In this document: piece after piece, positions 8,602 to 16,143 of the stretch
Position numbering within the stretch: the stretch's first letter is position 1
Layout: every line of letters begins with the position of its first letter
Origin: Deltaproteobacteria bacterium
GTDB taxonomy: Bacteria; Desulfobacterota; GWC2-55-46
Length of the DNA stretch: 64,000 bases
NCBI GenBank assembly: GCA_019912665.1
Contig: JAIOIE010000021.1
Location: 323,679-387,678, forward strand
Direction: 5' to 3'
Position numbers and translations under genes: made by a program
Notes under the pieces: model-generated
The model's database searches: none
What the model was told of the DNA's origin: nothing
What the model saw: only the letters and a program-made list of their open reading frames with translations

Positions 8602-9516
8602 TCAGGGGGCTCCGGTTGTCTTTGCCCCCTGCCTGGTATTCCGCTCCCTTAAAAGCCCTGTTATCTTTTCGATCACCTTGAACTTGTTCGCGCCCCAGAC
8701 CGGGGAGCTAAGGAGTTCACTTGGCACATCTCCGCAAAGCCTGTGTATGACCACATCCTGGGGAAGCCTTTCAAGACACCTTACAACCGCGTCCGCGTAC
8801 TCATCAAGAGATAGCGTCACTATCTCTCCCCTCCTCCACTCTTTTTCCATGTGAGAGCCCTTTACGATCTGGAGCTGGTGGAATTTCACGCCCCAGACCG
8901 GGAGCCCGGCAAGGAAATCGATAGTCTTGAGGTAGTCGGCTTCCCTTTCGCCCGGAAGCCCTATTATCACATGAGCGCACACCTTTATGCCCCGCGCTGC
9001 CGCCCGGATAACGGCGCCCCTGAAATCTTCGGCCGTGTGCCCCCGGTTTATCCTCGAAAGCGTCCTATCATTCGCCGATTGAAGGCCCAGCTCCAACCAA
9101 AGGGGCCTCTCCTCATTCAACTCAGAAAGGAGCCCGAATGTTGCGTCATCAAGGCAGTCCGGCCTTGTGCCCACGGCTATGGCCGCGACCTCCGGGATAA
9201 GGGCTTCCCTGAAATATCCGCGCAATACACCAACAGGCGCGTTCGTGTTCGTGCCCTGTTGGAAGTAGGCGATGAACCTTTCCGCCTTGTACCGTTTCCC
9301 TACATACTCGATCCCGGAGATGAGCTGCTCCCTTACGCCCATGCCCGCTTCAAATGTCTTGGGGACGAGCGTGGACTCGACGCAAAATGAGCAGCCGCCG
9401 CGCGCCCCGCCGCGCCGGTTCGGGCAGGGTAGTCCTATATCGATGCTCACCTTGAATACCTTGCAGCCGAAGACGGATTTAAGATGGGATGAAAGGGGGT
9501 TGTATAGTTCAGACAT
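8602..9516 (-). CDS. radical SAM protein, YhcC/TIGR01212 family
   Basis: A radical SAM enzyme of the YhcC-like family, of uncertain substrate. The cluster motif is CPNRRGGARGGCSFC, the extended spacing peculiar to this family in place of CxxxCxxC. It is followed by ELGLQSANDRTLSRINRGH and HVIIGLPGE, typical of the barrel's later strands. The start MSELYNPLSSHLK at 9516 is chosen because homologues begin there; the open frame extends 43 codons further into the preceding gene. The upstream gene stops 11 bases before, so the two are probably cotranscribed with rqcH. Confidence 0.9.
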   Translation of the reverse strand: MSELYNPLSSHLKSVFGCKVFKVSIDIGLPCPNRRGGARGGCSFCVESTLVPKTFEAGMGVREQLISGIEYVGKRYKAERFIAYFQQGTNTNAPVGVLRGYFREALIPEVAAIAVGTRPDCLDDATFGLLSELNEERPLWLELGLQSANDRTLSRINRGHTAEDFRGAVIRAAARGIKVCAHVIIGLPGEREADYLKTIDFLAGLPVWGVKFHQLQIVKGSHMEKEWRRGEIVTLSLDEYADAVVRCLERLPQDVVIHRLCGDVPSELLSSPVWGANKFKVIEKITGLLRERNTRQGAKTTGAP

Positions 9517-9527
9517 GGCGCTCCGGC

Positions 9528-9986
9528 TCAGTGCATCCCCTCTCTTTTCCTCACAAGGTCCGCAGCCCAGGACGAGACCTTCTCGTCGCCCTTGAAGATG
9601 AAGCCCCTCGTCCGGTAATGGTAGTCCGTTACCTTCTGAAGGCACTCTATGCCGGAGAACCGGCCGTCCTCAGAGGATATGGTAGAGACGATCGTGTCGT
9701 CCACGATGACGAAGAGGCCCGTTAGCCGCCCGAGCGCCGGGTTCATGGACGTCCAGCCCGTATGGTCCCTTTCCTCGAAGGGCCGTATCTCGTAGTTATT
9801 CTCAATCTCCATCCCGGCCTTGCCCGGCTCCTTTAACCTCATAACGCCCCGGCTCTTCCAGAGTCCCTTCCCGTGGGTTATCCGGGCCGTGCCTTCCATT
9901 GCGACCGGAGCGCCGTGCGTGTCGAAATACTCGCCTGTCGCCACCCAGAAGCCCTCTTCAAGGAGGAAGGTGTGCTTTATTTTCAA
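9528..9986 (-). CDS. conserved protein of unknown function, probable calycin-like barrel
   Basis: A 152-residue cytoplasmic protein with no signal peptide. The alternating strand pattern (FLLEEGFWVATGEYFD, MEGTARITHG, TGLFVIVDDTIVSTISS, GIECLQKVTDYHYRTRGFIF) suggests a small antiparallel beta barrel such as a lipocalin-like fold. This is an inference from pattern only. The start overlaps the rqcH stop by four bases (ATGA) and the radical SAM gene follows 11 bases later, so the three form a tightly coupled unit. Confidence 0.75.
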   Translation of the reverse strand: MKIKHTFLLEEGFWVATGEYFDTHGAPVAMEGTARITHGKGLWKSRGVMRLKEPGKAGMEIENNYEIRPFEERDHTGWTSMNPALGRLTGLFVIVDDTIVSTISSEDGRFSGIECLQKVTDYHYRTRGFIFKGDEKVSSWAADLVRKREGMH

Positions 9987-11485
9987 GACGCCCCTCCGCG
10001 TCCGGCCTTGTCCTCTCCTTTATCTTCTCCCCTATCTACTCCATCGACAACGCCCTTGGGGAGGCCGGGCCTGACGACCACGCTTTTGAATTCCCTTACC
10101 ATGACCATGCCGGGCTTCGCTCCCCTGGGCTTTTTTACGTTCCGGGCTTCGGTGTAGATGACATCCACCTTGGACGCGTTCTTCCCCTTGCTGTAGAAGG
10201 CAGCGATGGAGGCCGCCTCCTCGATGGTCTTCTTCGTGATCTCCCCGGACCTGCCGCCGGCCTTTATGAGCGCGTGGGAGCCGGGCATGTTCCTGGCATG
10301 GAACCATATATCCTCGTTCGATGCGTATTCGGATACAATGAGGTCATTTCCAGGCCCGCTCTTGCCGCAGAGTATCTCGAAGCCGTCCGAAGATTTGAAT
10401 CTTCGTATGGGCTCGGCCCTGACGGCCTCCTTTAACTTCTCCTTTTCCATTCTCTTGAGATAACCCCCTTTTCGGAGCTCTTCCTCTATTTCTAAAAGGT
10501 CCTCGTATGTTTCCGCTTCCTCTGATTGATAGAGGAGGGAGCCGATGTACTCAAGCTCCCCCTCGACGATGGGGACCCGCTCTTCAAGAAGCTTCAGCGC
10601 CTTCTTCGCCTTTCTTGCCCGCTTAAAATACCTCTCAACGTTCTCGGCAGGGCCGAGCTTTTCATCAAGCCTTACGAGCACCGGCTCGGGCGGGTCTTTC
10701 GTATAGTCAATGACCTCGGCCTCCTTCATGCCCCTCTTAAGGAGGTGGAAGTTGGCCGTAAGGAGCTCGCCCGTCTTATAGTATTCGATTTCAGTAAGGG
10801 CCCTTGCCCTGTCTCCCTCAAGGTTCTGAAGCTTCCTCTTGAGCTTCTTCCCGGCCTCGGTGATCACCTTTTTAAGTTCCCCCCTCCGGGCCGAGAACCC
10901 CTCTTCACTGAGGAGAGCGGAGTAGAACCTGTCTGCCGCCTCGTTCCAGCTCTCTCCCTCAAGCCTCGGGACCGCCTCTTCCCTAAACGCTTTTTCCAGG
11001 GGAGGCAGGGGCGAAAGCTTGAAGCCGGGCATAACGGCCCTGACCGATGTCTCAGGCTCGAAATACCTCAATGCGTCGAGCACGATACCTTCATTATCAA
11101 CGAGGATGATATTGGCGGACTTGCCGGTCAGCTCGCAGACGAGCCTGAATGCCTCCCTGTCATCCCCTTTTCTGACGCTTAAGCCTATGTAGGCTATCCT
11201 TTCGAGGTCCGACTGGGAAATTCCTTCTATACGGGCGTTGGTTATCCTGCTACGGAGGAAGGCGCAGAAACGTAGCGGCGACGGGGGGTTCTTGAATTCC
11301 AGTCCGGTCAGGTGCATCCTTCCGAGCCTGTGGTGGGCGGATATGACGAGCTTCTCCTCCCTCCCCCTTACGAATATCCTTAACAGGATATTCCGGTCGT
11401 CCGGCTGGTGGACTTTGGAAACCACCCCGCCGCTCAGCCGTTCATTCAGTTCGGATACGACATTTTTTAACAGGAGCGGCCCCAT
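9983..11485 (-). CDS. rqcH: Rqc2/RqcH-type ribosome quality control protein (NFACT family)
   Basis: RqcH binds stalled 50S-peptidyl-tRNA and directs addition of alanine tails to incomplete chains. The 500-residue protein has the NFACT-N domain (LLLKNVVSELNERLSGG; ELTGKSANIILVD near 120), a long charged helical region from about 190 to 340, and the NFACT-R domain near 365-475 with SEYASNEDIWFHARNMPGSH and YTEARNVKKPRGAKPGMV. Family members have a conserved Asp-Arg pair in NFACT-N involved in tRNA binding; here the likely position reads DLERIAYIG, giving Glu-Arg. The C-terminus ends in a basic, charged tail. Confidence 0.93.
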   Translation of the reverse strand: MGPLLLKNVVSELNERLSGGVVSKVHQPDDRNILLRIFVRGREEKLVISAHHRLGRMHLTGLEFKNPPSPLRFCAFLRSRITNARIEGISQSDLERIAYIGLSVRKGDDREAFRLVCELTGKSANIILVDNEGIVLDALRYFEPETSVRAVMPGFKLSPLPPLEKAFREEAVPRLEGESWNEAADRFYSALLSEEGFSARRGELKKVITEAGKKLKRKLQNLEGDRARALTEIEYYKTGELLTANFHLLKRGMKEAEVIDYTKDPPEPVLVRLDEKLGPAENVERYFKRARKAKKALKLLEERVPIVEGELEYIGSLLYQSEEAETYEDLLEIEEELRKGGYLKRMEKEKLKEAVRAEPIRRFKSSDGFEILCGKSGPGNDLIVSEYASNEDIWFHARNMPGSHALIKAGGRSGEITKKTIEEAASIAAFYSKGKNASKVDVIYTEARNVKKPRGAKPGMVMVREFKSVVVRPGLPKGVVDGVDRGEDKGEDKAGRGGAS

Positions 11486-11591
11486 AAGTTGAAGATTATA
11501 TCATCTTATTTGCGCTGACCGGAAGGGATTGATTACCTTCGGCTCGTTGTCACACTGAATGCAGCTCGAATTGGCGCGGCCTGCGCAAAGC
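11486..11591. other. spacer upstream of rqcH
   Basis: First part of a gene-free stretch of about 700 bases. It contains a minus-strand TATAAT about ten bases before the rqcH ATG without a convincing -35 box. Nothing else is recognised before repeat C1 begins. Confidence 0.3.
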
Positions 11592-11955
11592 AAAAGGCCT
11601 TTTGCGCGCTGCCGCGCTCTTTTGGGCATAAGGCTCCGCTCGCTTTCAGCCTCCATCCTCCTCGCTCGGCCCCTTGGGGCCGAGCTCCTGCTTCCTCGCC
11701 TCGCTCGCCCTTCCCCCAGCATCATGCTCGCAACGCCTTATGCCCCGTGTTGTTTTTTAAAGACAAAAGTGCTTTGTTTCTTTTTGTCTTTAACAAACCC
11801 CCGATGGTGAGGCGAGCGCAGCATAAAGGGAGGAAGAGCGTGAACGGGCCGAGGCTGTAGGAGCGCAGCGACTTCAGGGGCCCGTTCACGGGGGTGGGGG
11901 GGCTGGCAAGCGAGCCTTACCCTCAAAAAACGCGCGGAAGCGCGGAAAAGGACCT
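11592..11955. repeat. type C repeat element, copy C1
   Basis: A 364-bp non-coding, GC-rich element. Its left end (CCTTTTGCGCGCTGCCGCGC, then TTTGGGCATAAGGCTCCGCT) is repeated inverted at its right end (complement of CCTTTTCCGCGCTTCCGCGC, then GTAAGGCTCGCT). Inside is a perfect 12-bp inverted repeat, CGTGAACGGGCC at 11839 with its complement ending at 11890. A homologous copy lies at 35035. Open frames across it are shadows of the repeat and do not resemble known proteins. Confidence 0.8.
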
Positions 11956-12045
11956 TCTATTATCAGAAGAAGGAGCCCCGAACCCAAATAGAAAGAGCCT
12001 GTTTCGGAGCGAATTCAGCACTGGATACTGTATACAAAAACCAGC

Positions 12046-12075
12046 TTGACAATAGAGTTCCGGTTATTATATTAT
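12046..12075 (+). promoter_or_regulatory. sigma70-type promoter for the Tat/Fe-S/NrfD/cytochrome operon
   Basis: A perfect TTGACA at 12046 with TATATT (16-base spacing) or TATTAT (18-base spacing) follows repeat C1 and precedes the first gene of the operon by about 120 bases. Confidence 0.55.
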
Positions 12076-12196
12076 CGTCAACAAATCACAATGGCGTGGC
12101 AGGCCCGTAGAGGCCCCGGAGACCGGGCAAGGCCCTCTTCCCACCGCCTCTCAACTCTTCAAATAATTTAGAGAACCGGGACCGGAGGTAACCGCA

Positions 12197-12499
12197 ATGG
12201 ACGATAATAAAGGCAAAAAGGCGCTCTCCGGCCCGGACAATAGGGCAATGGCCCGGTCATCCAGGCGCGGATTCCTTTCAAAGGCCGTTGTCGCCGGCGT
12301 CGCTGTCGCTGCCACAGCCGGGCTTGCCAAAAAGACCGGGGACCTTATCTTCAAGGAAGACCACCAGAAGGCATATCTCGACGACGTGCTTCCGGGCGAC
12401 AGCGTGCTCGCCTCAAGGCAGTATGTCGTCATGACCAAAGAGGAAAAGAAAGACCTCCTCAAGCGTCTTTTTGAGTTCCATCAGAACCCGGTCGCCTGA
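12197..12499 (+). CDS. small twin-arginine signal protein of a quinol oxidoreductase operon
   Basis: A 100-residue protein whose residues 20-45 (SSRRGFLSKAVVAGVAVAAT) form a twin-arginine signal/anchor. The remaining 55 residues are charged, with no Cys and no cofactor motif. GGAGGT precedes the ATG. It leads an operon with an Fe-S protein, an NrfD-type membrane subunit and a tetraheme cytochrome. The tail (LASRQYVVMTKEEKKDLLKR) resembles the linker after the Tat signal of the next gene (NYRLMTEDEKREAVLRLEKR), so it may be a paralogous fragment or small subunit. Function unknown. Confidence 0.75.
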   Translation: MDDNKGKKALSGPDNRAMARSSRRGFLSKAVVAGVAVAATAGLAKKTGDLIFKEDHQKAYLDDVLPGDSVLASRQYVVMTKEEKKDLLKRLFEFHQNPVA

Positions 12500-12568
12500 G
12501 GCGGCCCGTTAAGGAAATGATATCCCCGGCGTAATTGCCGGCTGCTTCGAACCGGATGGAGGACTGAA

Positions 12569-13612
12569 GTGTCTGAACCCAGGGACAAGGACGACAAGAA
12601 ACAGGACGCGCCGCTTAAGCCGGACGAAACGTCACGCCGCGAATTTTTAGGCGGCGCCGGGCTCACCGTCACGGCCGCGGCCCTCTCGGGCGCAGGGGCG
12701 CTCCTTTCCGGTTCGGACGAGGCCGAGGCCAAGGCCACCTGGGGCGAGTGGTTCCAGAAGAACTACCGTCTCATGACCGAGGACGAGAAGAGGGAGGCCG
12801 TACTCCGGCTCGAAAAGAGATATACCGAGGAGTTCGGGAAAAAGACCACCGTCGACAGCACACCTGCCCAGGAAGGGGTCCTCTTCGGCTACGCCCTCAA
12901 CATCCAGAAGTGCATAGGCTGCAGGCGGTGCGTCTATGCCTGCGTGAAGGAAAACAACCAGTCCCGCGACAACCCCGAGGTCCAGTGGATACGGGTCTTG
13001 AAGATGGAGAAGGGGAATTTTCTTGCCGAGAACATGGACAAGGGTTACCCGGACCCCGCCGGCATACAGGTGGGCGGGAATGCCTACCAGAACTCGGGCG
13101 TGGTGCTCGAAGGCGAGCACTATTACGAGCCCGCCGAGGTCCCTGAAAAGGGGCACTTCTACTTCCCAATGCAGTGCATGCAGTGCGAAAAGCCGCCCTG
13201 CGTCAAAGTCTGCCCGGTCCGCACCACGTACAGGGACCCTGACGGCATAGTGGTAATAGACTACAACTGGTGCATCGGGTGCAGGATGTGCATCGCAGCC
13301 TGCCCGTACTGGGCCCGGAGGTTCAACTGGGGCGAGCCCAACCTCCCGGCCGAGGAGATGAACCCTGTTACGCATTATCTCGGGAACCGTCCGAGGATGA
13401 AGGGTGTCGCCGAAAAGTGCACGTTCTGCCTTCAGAGGACCAGGCAGGGCCGCTACACGGCCTGCGTGGAGGTCTGCCCGGTCGGGGCCAGAAAGTTCGG
13501 GAACCTCCTCGACCCCGAAAGCGAAGTAAGGAAGATATTGGAGAAAAAGAGGGTGTTCCGGCTCAAGGCCGAGCTCAACACCTATCCGAAATTCTTCTAT
13601 TTCATCGATTAA
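12569..13612 (+). CDS. periplasmic four-cluster [4Fe-4S] ferredoxin-type subunit (CbcT/DsrO-like)
   Basis: A 347-residue Tat-exported Fe-S protein that would pass electrons between the NrfD membrane subunit and the cytochrome. The twin-arginine signal is SRREFLGGAGLTVTAAALSG near residues 22-42. The cysteine motifs are CIGCRRCVYAC (near 116), CMQCEKPPCVKVCP (near 206), CIGCRMCIAACP (near 235) and CTFCLQR with CVEVCP (near 286), the four-cluster pattern of DmsB/HybA/DsrO-type subunits. The start is GTG at 12569 with GGAGGA upstream. With its neighbours it matches the Cbc4-type (CbcSTU) quinol oxidoreductase layout known from Geobacter. Confidence 0.88.
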   Translation: MSEPRDKDDKKQDAPLKPDETSRREFLGGAGLTVTAAALSGAGALLSGSDEAEAKATWGEWFQKNYRLMTEDEKREAVLRLEKRYTEEFGKKTTVDSTPAQEGVLFGYALNIQKCIGCRRCVYACVKENNQSRDNPEVQWIRVLKMEKGNFLAENMDKGYPDPAGIQVGGNAYQNSGVVLEGEHYYEPAEVPEKGHFYFPMQCMQCEKPPCVKVCPVRTTYRDPDGIVVIDYNWCIGCRMCIAACPYWARRFNWGEPNLPAEEMNPVTHYLGNRPRMKGVAEKCTFCLQRTRQGRYTACVEVCPVGARKFGNLLDPESEVRKILEKKRVFRLKAELNTYPKFFYFID

Positions 13613-13678
13613 CCGGCTGTAAAGACGGCGGCGCGCCTTTTGGGCGGCCCGTTTTTCCACCATGCGAAGGGGAATAGC

Positions 13679-14962
13679 ATGAAGCCTCTTATCCGTTTTG
13701 CCCTGGACTCGTTCGTGTACGTGGCCAGAGGGAGCGCCGTCTTCTACGGCTGGCTCATCTTTCTGGGCTTTCTCTCGTTCCTCATGTGCCTTGGCGCGTA
13801 CGAGCAGTTCACCAAGGGCATGATCGTAACGAATTACAATGACGTGGTGAGCTGGGGGCTCTACGAGGCCCAGTTCATCTTCCTGGTCGGCGTGGCCGCG
13901 GCTGCCGTAACGGTCGTATTCCCCTCTTATGTCTACCATCACAAAAAAATGAAGGAGATCGTCGTCCTTGGCGAAGTGCTGGCCATATCCGCGGTCTCCA
14001 TGGTCATGATATTCATAATGTTCCACATGGGTCGGCCCGACAGGCTCTGGCACCTCATCCCGGTAATAGGCATATTCAACTGGCCGCACTCCATGCTCAC
14101 CTGGGACGTCATAGTCCTTAACGGCTATCTGGGCCTTAACGCCGTATGCGCCTTCTATTACCTCTACATGAAATACACGGGCCGGGAGGTCAATAAGCTC
14201 TTCTACATGCCGCTCGTCTACATCTCGATAGTCTGGGCGCTCTCCATACACACGGTCACGGCGTTCCTCTTGAACACCATGCCCTCCAGGCCCATGTGGT
14301 TCCATTCGATGATGCCGATAAAGTTCATCGCCACGGCCTTTGCCGCGGGCCCGTCGATGATAATCGTCTCGTTCCTGGTCATTAACAAGTTCACGAAGCT
14401 CAAGATCGCCGACGAAGCCATTGAGACCCTCGCACAGATAGTAACGTGGTGCCTGGGCATAACCATATTCCTCGGCATATCAGAGGTGGTGACCGAGCTC
14501 TATCCGTCGACCGAGCACTCGTTCTCGCTCCAGTACCTCATATTCGGCAAGCACGGCCTCACGGGCCTGGTCATCTGGTACTGGAGCGCGGTCGTATTGC
14601 TCCTTGCCGCGTTCTTCATGCTCCTTACGCCTTCGCTCAGGAAAAACCACAAGCTCTGGCTGCCGCTCGCCTGCGCCTTCACATTCGCCGGCGTATGGAT
14701 AGACAAGGGCATGGGGCTAGTCGTCCCGGCGTTCATCCCCTCGCCCATCGGCGAGCTATCCGAGTACACGCCCTCGGCGATCGAGATAGTGAATACGCTC
14801 GGCGGCTGGGCCGCAGGCCTCCTCATATTCACGGTTCTCGCAAAAGGCGCCATAGGGGTGCTCCTCGGAGAGGTAAAGTACAGGGCGGCGTCGGACCTTG
14901 CGAGCGAGTTTTCAAGCGAGTGGCAGCCCGTCGTCCATTCGCGCGAGGAGATATGCAAATGA
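13679..14962 (+). CDS. NrfD/PsrC-family quinone-interacting membrane subunit
   Basis: A 427-residue protein with about ten transmembrane helices of the NrfD (polysulfide reductase C) family, which oxidises or reduces quinol at the membrane. Visible family features are FHMGRPDRLWH near 118, LTWDVIVLNGYLGLN near 141 and WVDKGMG-like IDKGMGLVVPAFIPSP near 348. The start at 13679 is preferred because AAGGGG precedes it; the frame also opens 39 bases upstream. Its stop overlaps the cytochrome start (ATGA), indicating coupled synthesis of the complex. Confidence 0.9.
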   Translation: MKPLIRFALDSFVYVARGSAVFYGWLIFLGFLSFLMCLGAYEQFTKGMIVTNYNDVVSWGLYEAQFIFLVGVAAAAVTVVFPSYVYHHKKMKEIVVLGEVLAISAVSMVMIFIMFHMGRPDRLWHLIPVIGIFNWPHSMLTWDVIVLNGYLGLNAVCAFYYLYMKYTGREVNKLFYMPLVYISIVWALSIHTVTAFLLNTMPSRPMWFHSMMPIKFIATAFAAGPSMIIVSFLVINKFTKLKIADEAIETLAQIVTWCLGITIFLGISEVVTELYPSTEHSFSLQYLIFGKHGLTGLVIWYWSAVVLLLAAFFMLLTPSLRKNHKLWLPLACAFTFAGVWIDKGMGLVVPAFIPSPIGELSEYTPSAIEIVNTLGGWAAGLLIFTVLAKGAIGVLLGEVKYRAASDLASEFSSEWQPVVHSREEICK

Positions 14963-15759
14963 GGAAGACCGCGCTCGCACTAGTGGCCTCGTTTACGGCG
15001 GTCCTTTTTCTGGCCCCGCCTCTCCACTCGGAGGACACTTACATCCATAATCTCAAGAACAAGCAGGAGCCCACGGACTGCTTCGAAAGCAGGGACGGGT
15101 ACTCGAACGTGACCCGGACAGAGGTCAGCCCGGGGCTACCGAACGTAAAGTGCTCGAACAAGACCGGCGGGGTGCTCTGGTGGGGCGACCCCTTTGACGG
15201 CACCGAGCCCATGGGCGATATGCCGATAGAGGCCGACTACAGCCATGAGGAGGCTGTCGTAAAGCCGAGGACCGGGCAGCTTAAATATTTCATGCCCTGC
15301 ACCGCCTGCCACAATGGGCAGATGGTGCCGTATCCGAGGGACAAGAACCCCAGGCCCCTTGCCATGCACCAGGATATCGTGCCCGACTCCATGAACCTGC
15401 AGCACGGCAGGGGCGCGATATGGTGCCTCGACTGCCATAACCCGAGGAACAGGGATACTTTCATCGACCACAAGGGCGGGGAGATAAGCCTTAACCAGCC
15501 CCAGAGACTCTGCGGCAAGTGCCACGGAGAGGTATACTCCGACTGGCGGGACGGCATCCACGGGAAAAGGATAGGGAGCTGGGAAAAGGGCGGCAAAAAG
15601 AGATGGTGGGTTTGCACCGAGTGCCACAACCCGCACACGGTCCAGGAGAAGAGGTTCGACCCCATAGTGCCTGAGCCCAGGCCCCAGTACCCGAGGACAC
15701 GCACCAACGCGGACCATGAGAAGGGGCACGGCCAAGGGGAGAATAGCGCTGGTCACTGA
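14959..15759 (+). CDS. periplasmic tetraheme c-type cytochrome
   Basis: A 266-residue secreted protein. A Sec signal peptide (MRKTALALVASFTAVLFLAP) is followed by four CxxCH haem-binding motifs: CTACH, CLDCH, CGKCH and CTECH. The start at 14959 is chosen because GAGGAG lies eight bases upstream; an ATG two codons earlier sits too close to it. It overlaps the NrfD gene by four bases. It is likely the electron acceptor (or donor) of the NrfD/Fe-S complex, handing electrons to other periplasmic carriers. The partner set resembles CbcS-CbcT-CbcU. The direction of electron flow cannot be read from the sequence. Confidence 0.88.
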   Translation: MRKTALALVASFTAVLFLAPPLHSEDTYIHNLKNKQEPTDCFESRDGYSNVTRTEVSPGLPNVKCSNKTGGVLWWGDPFDGTEPMGDMPIEADYSHEEAVVKPRTGQLKYFMPCTACHNGQMVPYPRDKNPRPLAMHQDIVPDSMNLQHGRGAIWCLDCHNPRNRDTFIDHKGGEISLNQPQRLCGKCHGEVYSDWRDGIHGKRIGSWEKGGKKRWWVCTECHNPHTVQEKRFDPIVPEPRPQYPRTRTNADHEKGHGQGENSAGH

Positions 15760-15773
15760 AAATAGACCTGCAA

Positions 15774-15807
15774 AAGAGGGCGGGAGAAATCCCGTCCTCT
15801 TTTTTTT
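15774..15807 (+). terminator. intrinsic terminator after the cytochrome gene
   Basis: The stem AAGAGGGCGGGA/TCCCGTCCTCTT has a short loop and a run of T residues. It lies 15 bases after the cytochrome stop. Confidence 0.85.
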
Positions 15808-15910
15808 GCGTTCGACAGGTAGTTATCTCTGAAGCAGCTGCTTGCCGCCTGCAGCCGTCATTGCCGCTTCATCTTGACAACACGTTACTCTTCTGTTAAT
15901 TTCCACTGCA

Positions 15911-16006
15911 ATAAAGGGGAGTAGCTGAATCGGCGGCGGCCGTCAACACGGCTTAAGTGGCCCGGTGCCACCGGTTAGTTTCCAACTAACAAGCGAGACC
16001 TTTATC
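15911..16006 (+). promoter_or_regulatory. yybP-ykoY (manganese) riboswitch aptamer
   Basis: The leader carries the conserved start AAAGGGGAGTAGC and the conserved end AAGCGAGACCTTTAT. These pair as the basal stem and internal loop of the yybP-ykoY class. Between them lie further hairpins (CCGGTGCCACCGG; GTTAGTTTCCAACTAAC). This riboswitch senses Mn2+ and typically precedes TerC/Alx- and MntP-type exporters; a terC-family gene follows directly. A terminator overlaps its 3' end. Confidence 0.92.
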
Positions 16007-16043
16007 GCGGCATTTTCATGCGCCGCGGTAAAGGTCTTTTTTT
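15997..16043 (+). terminator. riboswitch-controlled terminator
   Basis: GACCTTTATCGCGGCA pairs with TGCGCCGCGGTAAAGGTC and is followed by seven T residues. The left arm includes the GACCTTTAT of the aptamer P1 region. The aptamer and terminator are thus mutually exclusive, the expected on-switch for Mn2+. Confidence 0.85.
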
Positions 16044-16143
16044 ATTTCAGCCCCGTAAACGTACTACGCGTAGAAGACCTGACTCGATTCGGCAGGAGAG
16101 TCCGGACGCAATCGAGGTCTGAATAAAAATAGGAGGATTTTAA

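Noticed and set aside
11501-11725. Open frame on the minus strand across repeat C1 (and a similar one at 35030-35218)
   Set aside because: Both are Arg/Glu-rich translations of the repeat itself; the frames are not conserved between the two copies.
12647-14305. 552-codon minus-strand open frame opposite the Fe-S and NrfD genes
   Set aside because: Low-complexity His/Glu/Gly/Val composition typical of the antisense of a GC-rich gene; the plus strand encodes clear Fe-S and NrfD proteins.
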